DNA of 64,000 bases. It comes from Leptospira wolbachii serovar Codice str. CDC. GTDB lineage: Bacteria > Spirochaetota > Leptospiria > Leptospirales > Leptospiraceae. The translations under genes were made by a program, and so were the position numbers. The notes under the pieces are model-generated. The model worked only from the letters and a program-made list of their open reading frames with translations, was not told the origin of the DNA and searched no databases. Below, piece after piece: positions 19,403 to 28,462 of the stretch. The number at the start of each line of letters is the position of its first letter. Within the stretch, counting starts at the first letter, position 1. Location of the stretch: positions 556,001 through 620,000 of the forward strand of contig NZ_AOGZ02000014.1 of the NCBI RefSeq assembly GCF_000332515.2. The letters are read 5' to 3'.

Positions 19403-20008
19403 ATGCCCCAAAATAATCAGTTCTTCGTATTTGAAGGGATCGATGGTTCCGGGAAAACCACCGTCTCTCGTTTGGTTTCTGAAGTGCTCCTAACAAAATC
19501 CATCCCGAACCTCTGGCATAGAGAACCAACAGACAGTGTGCACGGAAAAAAGATTAGAGAGTTTGTACAAGGAAAACTCAAACTATCAAAAGAAGAACAA
19601 ATTGAAACCTTCATTGCCGATCGTGAATGTTCCGTGAACGACGTCATCTTACCAACGTTAAAGAGTGGTAAATCCGTCATACAAGATAGATACTACTTTT
19701 CGACAGCCGCCTACCAAGGTAGGGACGAAGAACATGCTGCCGATATTTTATACAGAAATGAAGACAAAGGATTTCCTGAACCGAACAGAGTGTACTTTTT
19801 AGATCTCTCTCCAGAAGAAGCACAGGAACGTCGAACAAGCCGCGGCGGTGCCGAAGAGGTATTTGATGAGGATTCCGAACAGGCTCGTATCTACCAAAAT
19901 TATTTGGCAATTTTGCCTGAGTCGACCATCTTTGTAGATGCCACGGCTGAACTAGACGAAGTAGTTGCCTTTTGTGTTGAGGATATACTCAAGTCTCTAG
20001 AAGGTTAA
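19403..20008 (+). CDS. tmk: Thymidylate kinase
   Basis: Phosphorylates dTMP to dTDP. The P-loop is FEGIDGSGKTT (residues 8-18), the DR motif is in QDRYYFSTAAYQG, and the LID region is RRTSRGG. At 201 aa it has normal length. A strong GGAGGGG ribosome-binding site precedes the ATG. It is convergent with the methyltransferase gene, whose stop is adjacent, and divergent from the tiny lipoprotein. Confidence 0.95.
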   Translation: MPQNNQFFVFEGIDGSGKTTVSRLVSEVLLTKSIPNLWHREPTDSVHGKKIREFVQGKLKLSKEEQIETFIADRECSVNDVILPTLKSGKSVIQDRYYFSTAAYQGRDEEHAADILYRNEDKGFPEPNRVYFLDLSPEEAQERRTSRGGAEEVFDEDSEQARIYQNYLAILPESTIFVDATAELDEVVAFCVEDILKSLEG

Positions 20009-20917
20009 TTACTTTTGTACCATATAGACCATCATGTCACCTAACTGAAGCCATTTCACTAGACGGTCCATGATCCATTTCCGGAGTTTGAAAAAAAATC
20101 GGGCTCCGGGGCGCGATGTCATCCCACTTCCGTAAGTGAACGAAACTGGGTGAAAATAACCTAAAGACAAAAGCAGGTTTTTTAAACCTTGGTAGGAATA
20201 ATAATATAAGTGTTCGGGAACATTCAAATACCTCCACTTAAGTCCGGCCAGTTTAGCAAGTAGACCGTACCGGCAAGTAGAGAGGATAAGAACTCCTCCT
20301 GGTTTTAAATGGCTCTTAATTTTTTCCAAAGTTTCTTTTGGCCTGTGCAGGTGTTCAATAGTAGCCCAAAGAGTGATGACATCAAACTGGTTTTGGAAGT
20401 TCCCATCCCAATCCAGAAAGTTCTCTTGAAAGATATTAAGTTTTAAAGTTTCGCGTGCAAAACGAACGGGACCATCCGCGATTTCAATTCCATACGCATC
20501 ATAACCCCGATCTTTCTGATAAGCCACAAAGTAACCTGCAGCACAGCCAATGTCCAAAGAAGAAAGTTTTGTTGCCGGAGGTAACTCACTAATTCTCTTT
20601 TTTTCCCAGGAAAAAAAATCCAAATCATTTAGGTTGAGTTGAAAAACCCGAGATATCTCGGTACGCAATTTGTCGGAGTAATAATTGTCATACCCACGTT
20701 CTGTCCTTTGGGTAAAATAAGAATCATCATAGTATTTTTTTACGTCAAGGAAAGTTGGTTGTGGGTTTACTTGCACAAGCCCACAAAACTCACAAGAAAC
20801 GATAGAAAAAGACTCACCCAGTGGGCTTTCTTTGGTATAAATGGGACGGAAGCGATTTTGGCCACAGGTATTGCAGGGGATTAGTTCCACAGAATATCTA
20901 TCGGACAGTTTTGGCAA
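20009..20917 (-). CDS. SAM-dependent methyltransferase with N-terminal zinc-finger-like motif
   Basis: A class I methyltransferase: motif I is LDIGCAAGYF about residue 123, and IEHLHRPKETLEKI follows. The N-terminus has two CxxC pairs (CNTCG and CEFCG), a treble-clef-like zinc site seen in methyltransferases of the C-methyltransferase and O-antigen type. The gene overlaps the end of znuB by 20 bp when begun at the TTG at 20917; a GTG at 20890 would remove the overlap. It is probably read through from the zinc operon. The substrate is unknown. Confidence 0.8.
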   Translation of the reverse strand: MPKLSDRYSVELIPCNTCGQNRFRPIYTKESPLGESFSIVSCEFCGLVQVNPQPTFLDVKKYYDDSYFTQRTERGYDNYYSDKLRTEISRVFQLNLNDLDFFSWEKKRISELPPATKLSSLDIGCAAGYFVAYQKDRGYDAYGIEIADGPVRFARETLKLNIFQENFLDWDGNFQNQFDVITLWATIEHLHRPKETLEKIKSHLKPGGVLILSTCRYGLLAKLAGLKWRYLNVPEHLYYYSYQGLKNLLLSLGYFHPVSFTYGSGMTSRPGARFFFKLRKWIMDRLVKWLQLGDMMVYMVQK

Positions 20918-21752
20918 AAACGGAAGTAGTTAGGAATCGAACCAAGTGGAGAAAAAAAGCCAAAGCACAAAGGACAAGGATGATACTGGAAGAAGTAGGA
21001 AAGTAAATCAGTTCTCCATTTCGTTCGATTCCAACGAGGGAGATGAGAAAACCGGAAATGGTAGCAAATACAGAAAACAAAACACAAACAATGGTAAGAA
21101 GTTTTAAAGAACGGATGAGAGGAAGGAGTGCAAAAACTGGCAAAATCAAATGGGCAATGCTATAAAAAGTTCCGAGTAAGTTCACTGCCACAGTAAGGGA
21201 AGCCGCAAGGATGATATAAAATAGTAAGTCAAAAGGAAGAGGATTTCCTACTTGGATTTTGTATTCGTCCCGATCAAAACTGATAAAAAGAAATCTTCTA
21301 AAGAAACTTAAATAGAGAATAAAAAAGAAAACAGCGATATAAATTCCAAACGAATCAGCCCGCACTTGGGATGTTAAAATATCCCCAAAAAAAGCGGCCA
21401 TCAAGTGGTTCTGGACATTCCCACCCAGAGCCAACATGACTTGCGAGGCAGCGGAAAAAAATACAAAGAGAATGCCGAGGATGACCTCTTCTTTCATCCC
21501 ACGAAGTTTTCTTACATACAAAAGCGGAAATACCAAAATGCAAGAAAATACAATAGGAAAAATTTCTCCTGGCCACTCCATAAACAAGGATAATGCGACA
21601 GAAAAAGTAACCGCTTGAGAAAGGGTCACTCCAAAGAATGTCATTCCTCGCAATACAATTAAAATGCCAAGAACCGAGAGAAGTGCCCCGACAAGGCTAC
21701 CCACTACCATCTGTGGTAAAAATAAAGTCCAACTAGAAAGAATATTAGTCAT
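20898..21752 (-). CDS. znuB: ZnuB-type zinc ABC transporter permease
   Basis: Inner-membrane permease of the ABC-3 family for Zn2+ or Mn2+ uptake, with about eight hydrophobic helices; GALLSVLGILIVLRGM near the N-terminus and SIAHLILPVFALLPL are typical. The start at 21752 (MTNILSS) gives an 8-bp overlap with znuC; a GTG start at 21782 is also open. It is the last transporter gene of the operon that starts with the Zur-like box at 25.55 kb. Zinc is preferred over manganese because of that box and the accompanying GTPase. Confidence 0.88.
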   Translation of the reverse strand: MTNILSSWTLFLPQMVVGSLVGALLSVLGILIVLRGMTFFGVTLSQAVTFSVALSLFMEWPGEIFPIVFSCILVFPLLYVRKLRGMKEEVILGILFVFFSAASQVMLALGGNVQNHLMAAFFGDILTSQVRADSFGIYIAVFFFILYLSFFRRFLFISFDRDEYKIQVGNPLPFDLLFYIILAASLTVAVNLLGTFYSIAHLILPVFALLPLIRSLKLLTIVCVLFSVFATISGFLISLVGIERNGELIYFPTSSSIILVLCALAFFLHLVRFLTTSVFAKTVR

Positions 21753-22461
21753 GGTGGTGGCAGTTAGGAGGCCGTTCTCCACTAGTGATATTGTAGAGTT
21801 TTCCTTCGTCTATTTCAAAAACTTCGTCAAACCCAAATCCCCAATCATGTTCCAAACTATGAGTGATAAAAAATAGGGAGCGATTTCCTTCACGCAGGTA
21901 TTCGGACAAAACTGTTTGGAAAAGTTCTCTGGCATTGTGATCCAAAGAATCCATAGGTTCATCCAAAAATATTAAATTGGCCTTGGTGAGAAGGGAACGA
22001 AGGATAAGAACTTTTTGTAATTGTCCCCCACTACAAAGAGAAATTTGTTTTTTTAAAATAGAACTAACGCCCGTTCGCTCAATCAGTGCCATGTCTTCTT
22101 CAGAAAATTTCTTTTTAGGAAAAAAACTAAGCCCAATGTTTTTAGGCATAAGGAGTACATCTAACACGCGCAAAGGGAATTCCAAAGACATCCGTTTTGC
22201 TTGGGGAACGTAGGATGTTGTGATTTCTTTGGAAAAAGAAATAGATCCCGAAAGTGGAGGTAAAAGATCGGTTAAGGTTCGAAAGAGTGTGGTTTTCCCA
22301 GCACCATTTCCGCCCACAAGGGCATAGGTTTTACCGGAATAGATATGCAAATGGATGTCGGATACCACAGGAAATTCCTTTCGGTAACCCACAGATAAAG
22401 CATCAGTATGGATAAAGGTTTTGAAACCTTCTACGCTATTTGGTTTTGTCGCTTGCATCAC
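21745..22461 (-). CDS. znuC: ZnuC-type zinc ABC transporter ATPase
   Basis: Energises uptake with ZnuA and ZnuB. Walker A is VGGNGAGKTTLF, the ABC signature is LCSGGQLQKV, and Walker B is LIFLDEPMDSLD. The length (238 aa) is normal. The C-terminus ends in NCHHHD, a short Cys-His cluster that could bind zinc. It overlaps znuA by 26 bp and znuB by 8 bp, which suggests coupled translation. Confidence 0.92.
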   Translation of the reverse strand: MMQATKPNSVEGFKTFIHTDALSVGYRKEFPVVSDIHLHIYSGKTYALVGGNGAGKTTLFRTLTDLLPPLSGSISFSKEITTSYVPQAKRMSLEFPLRVLDVLLMPKNIGLSFFPKKKFSEEDMALIERTGVSSILKKQISLCSGGQLQKVLILRSLLTKANLIFLDEPMDSLDHNARELFQTVLSEYLREGNRSLFFITHSLEHDWGFGFDEVFEIDEGKLYNITSGERPPNCHHHD

Positions 22462-23377
22462 GTATTTTTTGTAACATCAACCGGAGTGTGTCTTCGTAAG
22501 TAAGCGCTTCAGGGCTACCACCTACAGAAACCGGCAATGTGACAACCACAGAACCTGGTACTTTTGAGGACACATACTCTGCATACTTTGGATTATGATA
22601 GGGACCAATCAAGATAATTTTTATCTTTTCTGCTGTCATATAACTGATGACCTGGTCCATATAACGGACAGAAGGTGGGACACCAGGCCGTTCCTCTATG
22701 GTTAAGTTAGCATTGAATTTAAAACGAGAGGCGAGATATACAAATTGGTCATGAAAAACGGCCACTTTTAGTCCAAAGTAAGGTTCCATCTTTTTCATTT
22801 CTTCTTTAGTGAGTTGGATGAGACGTTTTTTGAAAGTATTAAAATTCCCTTCGTAGTATTCCCCGTTCAAAGGATCCACACGAGTCAGAGCATTTTTTAT
22901 ATTTTGAGCCATTTGGATGGCATTGATCGGATCATTCCAATAATGCGGGTTTCCATAGATATGCATATCCCCCATGGAACGATCCATCATCACCGTAGGT
23001 TCGCCGAGGATTTTCACTCCAAAGGAAGTATCACAATACCCAGGTTGTCCTTTTTGGATTTTGATATTGCGGGATTGTTGTTGGAGATAAGGAATCCACC
23101 CAATTTCTAAATCAAGGCCAATCACACAAAGAACATCAGCTTCACTCAGTTTCACAAGAAAGTCTGGCCTTGTCATGACAAAGTGCGGATCATCGGTTCC
23201 TCGAATCATTCCGGAAACATCAGCTCTGTCCCCTGCGACTTGTTCGGCAATGTATTTGATATCAGGAAGACTTGTGACGAGCGATACTTTTGCTGAGAGG
23301 GTTTGCGTAAAAACTACCTGCAAAAAAACGATAATCACCAATGGAAATATCTGTTTCTTAAAAACTGTTTGCGACAT
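22436..23377 (-). CDS. znuA: ZnuA-type zinc-binding periplasmic protein
   Basis: Periplasmic receptor (cluster A-I) of 313 aa with a signal peptide (residues 1-29). Likely metal ligands are the His in DDPHFVM, the His in GNPHYWNDP and the His in VFHDQF, spaced as in the family. A long His-rich loop, as in some ZnuA proteins, is absent; DMHIYGNPHY is the closest equivalent. It lies 17 bp after the outer-membrane-protein gene, inside the zinc operon. Confidence 0.9.
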   Translation of the reverse strand: MSQTVFKKQIFPLVIIVFLQVVFTQTLSAKVSLVTSLPDIKYIAEQVAGDRADVSGMIRGTDDPHFVMTRPDFLVKLSEADVLCVIGLDLEIGWIPYLQQQSRNIKIQKGQPGYCDTSFGVKILGEPTVMMDRSMGDMHIYGNPHYWNDPINAIQMAQNIKNALTRVDPLNGEYYEGNFNTFKKRLIQLTKEEMKKMEPYFGLKVAVFHDQFVYLASRFKFNANLTIEERPGVPPSVRYMDQVISYMTAEKIKIILIGPYHNPKYAEYVSSKVPGSVVVTLPVSVGGSPEALTYEDTLRLMLQKIRDASDKTK

Positions 23378-23394
23378 GACTTGCCTCTTTTGTC

Positions 23395-24750
23395 TTAATA
23401 ACTATGGGCTGGATGAGAGCCAAGAACTGCAACTGTTTGGATATAAAAACGATACTCTCTCGTTTCTTCCTGAGAAGTTCGTGAGTAGTCTTGGATAAAT
23501 CTTCTTTCCACAGACCCTCTCACCTTTCCAAATTCAGAACTATGAAATGTCATCTGTAATGACTGCGCCTCAATGGCATTTTTAGCAGGATCCCCATTTT
23601 TATCAACAAGGGACTTATCTGTAAAATAGTCATACCTAACTCCAACAGACCATAATTGATGGAATTTAAAATCCAAAAATGCGTATGCTCCCCATTGGTC
23701 CTTAGTTGGAGATTTAAACTTTTGAAATGTAACTGGATCCATGTTAGAAGGAAAAACTTCTTGTTGGTACCAACCTTCTCCCATTAACATAATTTCACTT
23801 AAGTTAGAACGGTTCCAACGTAACACGGCATCCATCCCATAAAGTAACCTTTGGTTTTTTCTTTCTGTCGTAGGTTCAAATCGAATTCCAGAAAATCCAA
23901 ATTGGGTTCCCCAGTTGTTACCAAAATAATAAAAATGTTTTAAATGGGCATACATTAAAGGATTATTTTTTTGTGTCCCGCCATCGTGAGAGTGACCCCA
24001 CTTTCTTCCATTAGTTGCACCTAACACAAGTTCTTGTGTGATAAACTTCCAAGGAAAAAGAATACTGAACTCGGCCCCAGTATCTATTGCTGATTCCCAA
24101 CCGATAAATTTTTCATGAACAATGGGGGTCATCGTGAAGGCACGATCATGGGCATGGATTTTATTCAACCGGCCCACATCAATAAACATCTGCCCTGCTT
24201 TGAGAGAGGTATTAAAAGGTAAAAAAGGAAACTGAACCCAAGCCTCGTGGACTTCAAAATTGTATTTACCGTTTTCGCCGTGGGCTGCTCCCACAAAAGT
24301 TCCGCGCATCCACTGGTCCACTGCCCCGTTAAACCCGAATTCGGCGGTGCGAATGTCTAGTTGGTTGTCGATCCTCTCTCCAGTGCCTCGGGGTTTGTTC
24401 CGATCCCAAGCACCCACAATGTCAATGGCGGCGTAAGCATCCATCATCAAGTTTTGTGCAGACCTGTTGATCTGCTGGTTTGACTGGACAGGAGAAGAAA
24501 TACCTCGACTGCCTTCTGTTCCCTTTTCTCGTTTCTCTTGGTCTTGTAAATCCTTCTCTAAATCCGCTTCCCAATCAGAACTAGAAACATTAGATTTAGA
24601 GCCAGGATTCGTATTCTTCTTGTTAGTCGAGTCAGAGTCATCCAGTTCCTTTTCCCAAGTTGAGGACTGGGCAAAAAGAAAAGCTGATAACAAGAGGGAG
24701 AGAAAAATTCCCCCCATTTGGATTTTAGAAAAACGATATTTCTGTTTCAC
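23395..24750 (-). CDS. Outer-membrane beta-barrel protein of the zinc operon
   Basis: A 451-aa exported protein with a signal peptide (residues 1-27, LSAFLFAQ). An acidic, Ser/Asn/Lys-rich segment follows (about 28-85; two WE-x-(E/D)-LE motifs). The remainder alternates strands rich in aromatic and Gly residues (FGFNGAVDQWMRGTF, YAFLDFKFHQLWSVGVRYDY), as in porin-like barrels. It is placed between a lipoprotein gene and znuA with 17-bp gaps. I infer that it lets zinc or a zinc complex cross the outer membrane under zinc control. No exact family is recognised. Confidence 0.75.
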   Translation of the reverse strand: MKQKYRFSKIQMGGIFLSLLLSAFLFAQSSTWEKELDDSDSTNKKNTNPGSKSNVSSSDWEADLEKDLQDQEKREKGTEGSRGISSPVQSNQQINRSAQNLMMDAYAAIDIVGAWDRNKPRGTGERIDNQLDIRTAEFGFNGAVDQWMRGTFVGAAHGENGKYNFEVHEAWVQFPFLPFNTSLKAGQMFIDVGRLNKIHAHDRAFTMTPIVHEKFIGWESAIDTGAEFSILFPWKFITQELVLGATNGRKWGHSHDGGTQKNNPLMYAHLKHFYYFGNNWGTQFGFSGIRFEPTTERKNQRLLYGMDAVLRWNRSNLSEIMLMGEGWYQQEVFPSNMDPVTFQKFKSPTKDQWGAYAFLDFKFHQLWSVGVRYDYFTDKSLVDKNGDPAKNAIEAQSLQMTFHSSEFGKVRGSVERRFIQDYSRTSQEETREYRFYIQTVAVLGSHPAHSY

Positions 24751-24767
24751 GTTCTTTTATTTAGTCT

Positions 24768-25526
24768 CTACTGAATCGAATTATTTAATCCAAGCACGGA
24801 TGTATAAATGGTGATTGATTGGATTACAGCCTTATTGATTTTTACGCCAATACGTCCATCCGTAATACCACCAGTAATCGTTGCATCTTCTTGTTCAAAT
24901 TCATAAGTGGAACGATTTGCTAAATTACATGGAATAGACCATCCAAAAATATGACCATTGGAATTTTCCTTATGCACTTCCAAACAGACAGTTTTAGGAA
25001 CTCCGACAGAAGAACTCCAAGGACTACTAGGAGTTGTAAGGAAAGGAGCCGCAACCGCTCCATCCAACCATTGCGCTACAGTAGGAGACAATTGCACTCC
25101 TGGACCGCCAAAACTAGGGGTGGTTTGGATCATAGCATCCACTGTAGAATCCTCTTGGTTCATGATGTAAGTAATTTCTATTCCCGCTTTAGAGTCATTT
25201 CCCGTTGCAGAAAGACTAGAAGCATTCGTTACAATTGTTGATCCAGCACTTGTTCCTTGTAATCCACCGCCAAAGGTGACCCCATTGGCGGTAAAACCAA
25301 AGGCTCGTAGTGTGGTAGCAACATCGCCAGAACATCCCGTAAAAGTATACCGTGTTCCATTTCCTGAAGCGTCGGAGACCGCAGTAGAACCGCAGCCAGG
25401 GGCAACAAATAATGCAGCTAACAACGCGTTGGTGTTATCCTTCTTTTTTTTTGACTGAAAGAGTTCAGCACAATTCATTACAGAGAGAAGGATGGTAGAA
25501 AAAAAGAAAAGTTTAGCAAATTTCAT
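24768..25526 (-). CDS. Lipoprotein, first gene of the zinc operon
   Basis: No family recognised (252 aa). The start at 25526 is chosen because AGAGGT lies 7 bp before it and the protein then begins with a lipoprotein signal (MKFAKLFFF, lipobox Cys at residue 19 in VMNCAEL). A longer frame to 25583 would run through the operator. The mature part has KKKK early, then Gly/Ser/Thr-rich strand segments and four further Cys (PGCGST, TGCSGD, TVCLEV, IPCNLA). It probably acts at the outer membrane with the neighbouring barrel protein. Confidence 0.75.
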   Translation of the reverse strand: MKFAKLFFFSTILLSVMNCAELFQSKKKKDNTNALLAALFVAPGCGSTAVSDASGNGTRYTFTGCSGDVATTLRAFGFTANGVTFGGGLQGTSAGSTIVTNASSLSATGNDSKAGIEITYIMNQEDSTVDAMIQTTPSFGGPGVQLSPTVAQWLDGAVAAPFLTTPSSPWSSSVGVPKTVCLEVHKENSNGHIFGWSIPCNLANRSTYEFEQEDATITGGITDGRIGVKINKAVIQSITIYTSVLGLNNSIQ

Positions 25527-25547
25527 AAATACCTCTGTGGAACAATC

Positions 25548-25568
25548 ATTTGCAACACTGTTGCAAAT
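25548..25568 (-). promoter_or_regulatory. Zur-like operator before the zinc operon
   Basis: ATTTGCAA, a 5-bp spacer and TTGCAAAT form a perfect 8-bp inverted repeat, 22 bp before the start codon of the lipoprotein gene. The same TGCAA-N5-TTGCA geometry occurs twice before the COG0523 GTPase at 30.1 kb. Fur-family repressors bind palindromes of this size, so a zinc-sensing Zur is the natural candidate. The regulator itself is not in the window. Confidence 0.7.
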
Positions 25569-25579
25569 GCAACCACGTT

Positions 25580-26611
25580 TCATTTAAAAAATAGGTTTTC
25601 TGCGTTTTGGTGGAGAATTTTTTGTTTGGCCGAGTCGCTGATCGGTAAATCCAAAAAACGAGTGATGGGATGGTTTAGGTTGTAAGGGATGTTAGGAAAA
25701 TCCGATCCAAAATAAATTTGGTCTTTGTAGGTTTCTAAATAGGAAACAGATCTGTCTATATCCTCCGCTTTCCCAGTCGCAAGGAAGTCCACAAAGACCA
25801 TTGTGGTATCAAGGCCCAAATTGGGATAAGTATCAAGTAACGAAGCATAGGCGGATATCTCACTTGCTCCCATGTGAGCTACAATGACTTTTAACTTTGG
25901 ATAGGTTTCTAGGAATGGTTTGAAGAACTCGATTCCTGTGAACTCACCTGGAAGTGGTGCGGTTCCTGAATGAATGAGAATAGGAATTTGTTTCTCTTGC
26001 AAATAGAGAAAGGTATCAGCCAGTTCTGGCCGGCTCAAATTGAGTTTGGAGACTTCGCAGTGGAGTTTAAAACCAAGGAATCCATATTCTTCTACAGCTT
26101 TCTTTACATAGGCAAGGACACCCTCTTCTGGATAAAAAGTCCCAAAGGGAATCGCCCCTTTCCAATTCTTATAATTGGTATAGGTCCAATCATTTAAAGA
26201 AGAAGCCATACCAGTTTTATGTGCATAGTTCAGAGTGGTGAAACGTTGGATCCCATTATGATGGAGGCGCTCCACCCTTTCCGCTTCGGGCAGTCTGTAG
26301 CCTATGGCCCAGTTCACATTGTCAAACCAACGCCAAATCAGTTTCATCACAGTCTCAGGAAAAAAATGAGTGTGGATATCAAAGATATAAGGAATTCCTA
26401 AATCACGAATCCGACTTAAGTGGTCGGGTGTTTCCGAATCCAGAATGGAGGGATAAGAATCTCCCCTCCAGGAAAAGGGAGAAGAGATCCGAGTGTCAGG
26501 TTGGTTCGAAGATTCAGGTCCCTCTCCTTCTCCCATAAAACAAGCGTAACAGGGAAGAAGAGGAGAAGGATCTACTGGTTTATGCAGTGACGGGAGCTTT
26601 TTTCTTTCCAC
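25580..26611 (-). CDS. Amidohydrolase family (COG2159) metal-dependent hydrolase
   Basis: A TIM-barrel hydrolase. Likely metal ligands are the HxH motif in DIHTHFF, the His in LIHSG, the His in VAHMG and the Asp in YFGSDFPN. These fit the COG2159 group of decarboxylase- or lactonase-like amidohydrolases; the substrate is unknown. The first 70 residues before IFDIHTH are atypical and contain CYAC. The GTG at 26611 overlaps the acyl-CoA dehydrogenase end by 32 bp, and an internal ATG at 26536 is possible. It is probably co-transcribed with the dehydrogenase gene. Confidence 0.83.
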   Translation of the reverse strand: MERKKLPSLHKPVDPSPLLPCYACFMGEGEGPESSNQPDTRISSPFSWRGDSYPSILDSETPDHLSRIRDLGIPYIFDIHTHFFPETVMKLIWRWFDNVNWAIGYRLPEAERVERLHHNGIQRFTTLNYAHKTGMASSLNDWTYTNYKNWKGAIPFGTFYPEEGVLAYVKKAVEEYGFLGFKLHCEVSKLNLSRPELADTFLYLQEKQIPILIHSGTAPLPGEFTGIEFFKPFLETYPKLKVIVAHMGASEISAYASLLDTYPNLGLDTTMVFVDFLATGKAEDIDRSVSYLETYKDQIYFGSDFPNIPYNLNHPITRFLDLPISDSAKQKILHQNAENLFFK

Positions 26612-28337
26612 GAATCTTTGTTAGGTTCGCTGCAAGAATAGCAGAACTGTCAAGGATGTAGGCGTCAGTGATAGACTTACGATAGTTTCTTCTTTCTACC
26701 TTAGAGCGGCCAATACTTCTTTCGAGTAACAAACTATTGTGGAAACGTGCTGCCGATTCAACCACTTCAAAAGCCAACTCTTCTCGAAGTGGTGTGGAAT
26801 CAATTTCCGCAAACTCTGCCACAACCGATTCAAATTGTTTGAATAGGTCGTTTAAACCTTGGCTGGAAGCAAACGTTGCCATTTCCGATTTCAAGTATTC
26901 ACGGTAGATTCCCGTTTCTGTCATTCCAGAAACAATTCCACCAATACAAGCAACGGTTTGGAGTTGCGTGGTTCCTTCGTAAATATTGGTGATTCGCACA
27001 TCACGATACAAACGTGCTACATCATAATCTTCCGTGTAACCCGATCCGCCATGGATTTGCATCGAATCATAAGCAACAAGGTTTGCCATTTCTGTGATGT
27101 AGTATTTAGAAAGTGGTGTGAAAAGTGAGGCAAGTTTTTCCCACTTTTTGAAGGTTTCGTCTTTTTTGATTTCCTTCTCTGCGAGGCCTTTCATCTTTCC
27201 TCGTTCTTCTTTCCAACGATACTGATCCACAGCGTAACTTGCTTCATATAAAATACAACGCATCGCAGCCACTTCTCGTTCCATTCTTTCCAACATCTTT
27301 TTCACTGCTGTGATGTTGTTTATAGTTTTACCAAATTGAACTCTTTCTTCTGCATACTTTTTTCCTTCGAAGTAAGCAGCAGTAGCAATTCCCATAGCTT
27401 GCGCAGCAATATTGAGGCGAGCTTGGTTCATCATGGCCATAGAGTATTTTACAAGGCCTTTCCCTTCTTCCCCAATAAGAGTTCCTGGGCTGTTTTCAAA
27501 AACCACTTCACAAGTCGGAGAACAATGAAGTCCCATTTTCTTTTCAATGGATGCAACAAATACATCTTTAGAGTGAACTAAAAAGAAAGAAAGTCCGCGG
27601 GCTCCACTAGTTGTGGTTCCTGTTCTTGCGAGTGTTAAAATAATAGAAGGTGCTGATCCAAATCCACAAGCATGAGTGATGAAACGTTTCGTTCCTGTGA
27701 TCTTCCAAGTTCCATCTTCGCCTTTGATTGCTTTGGTTTGTAAGTTAGGCAGGTCAGATCCGTAGTTTGGTTCTGTGAGTGCCATAGCCCCACAAAGTTC
27801 ACCGGCAGCCATCTTAGGAACAAATTCATGAATCATTTCTTCTGTTCCAAATCGTTCTACTGTTTCTGCGAGGTTCATACATCCCAGAGTGATCGCAAGA
27901 GATCCATCTCCCCGAGATACACATTCAGATAACATCGATTGTACGACAGAAGGAAGACCAAGCCCACCATAATGTCTGTGGATTCCGTAAGGAAGTAGGC
28001 CCGCCGATTTGATTTTTTCAACCACATCCAACATTACTTTTGGAAATCCGACTTGCCCGTCTTTGTATTTGAGTCCCTCTTCGTCCATTTGTTTAGAAAT
28101 TTGAGAGATATCGTTTCCGGCAATATCCCCACCGGCTTCTAAAGTGGATCGGTAAAATTCAATGGCATCTTCATAGTTTCCGGGAGCAAAGGCGAGTTCT
28201 TCCTTTCCCGATTTTTGGTATTCTGCAAAGTCTTCGAAACCTTGTTCGTATTGGTCTACCACCTCGTTCCAAGGGGTAAGAGAATCAAAATGATCAATAA
28301 GGTCATCGTTATCGTTAAAATAGTTATTGGAAATCAT
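26580..28337 (-). CDS. Acyl-CoA dehydrogenase
   Basis: FAD enzyme of fatty-acid oxidation that introduces the alpha-beta double bond into acyl-CoA. It is 585 aa long, in the range of the longer DUF-extended subgroup. Family motifs are [12 protein letters not shown] (FAD/substrate region), [10 protein letters not shown], and [21 protein letters not shown] near the C-terminus. AAGGAG precedes the ATG by 8 bp. Leptospira use fatty acids as carbon and energy source, which suits its presence. The amidohydrolase gene overlaps its 3' end. Confidence 0.93.
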   Translation of the reverse strand: MISNNYFNDNDDLIDHFDSLTPWNEVVDQYEQGFEDFAEYQKSGKEELAFAPGNYEDAIEFYRSTLEAGGDIAGNDISQISKQMDEEGLKYKDGQVGFPKVMLDVVEKIKSAGLLPYGIHRHYGGLGLPSVVQSMLSECVSRGDGSLAITLGCMNLAETVERFGTEEMIHEFVPKMAAGELCGAMALTEPNYGSDLPNLQTKAIKGEDGTWKITGTKRFITHACGFGSAPSIILTLARTGTTTSGARGLSFFLVHSKDVFVASIEKKMGLHCSPTCEVVFENSPGTLIGEEGKGLVKYSMAMMNQARLNIAAQAMGIATAAYFEGKKYAEERVQFGKTINNITAVKKMLERMEREVAAMRCILYEASYAVDQYRWKEERGKMKGLAEKEIKKDETFKKWEKLASLFTPLSKYYITEMANLVAYDSMQIHGGSGYTEDYDVARLYRDVRITNIYEGTTQLQTVACIGGIVSGMTETGIYREYLKSEMATFASSQGLNDLFKQFESVVAEFAEIDSTPLREELAFEVVESAARFHNSLLLERSIGRSKVERRNYRKSITDAYILDSSAILAANLTKIRGKKKAPVTA

Positions 28338-28462
28338 ACAGTCGCTCCTTAAGCAGGACTTTCACTCAAAGATCAAACTAGGGAAAAGAATTACAAATAA
28401 TTTTCCCACCTTCCCCTCTGAACGAAACCTGGGCTTGTTAAGTTAATGGTGTTAGACAAGGA

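Noticed and set aside
28381..28407. GGGAAAA...TTTTCCC as a terminator of the chemoreceptor gene.
   Set aside because: The loop is long, no T-tract follows in the leftward direction, and it lies 56 bp or more beyond the stop; it could be chance.
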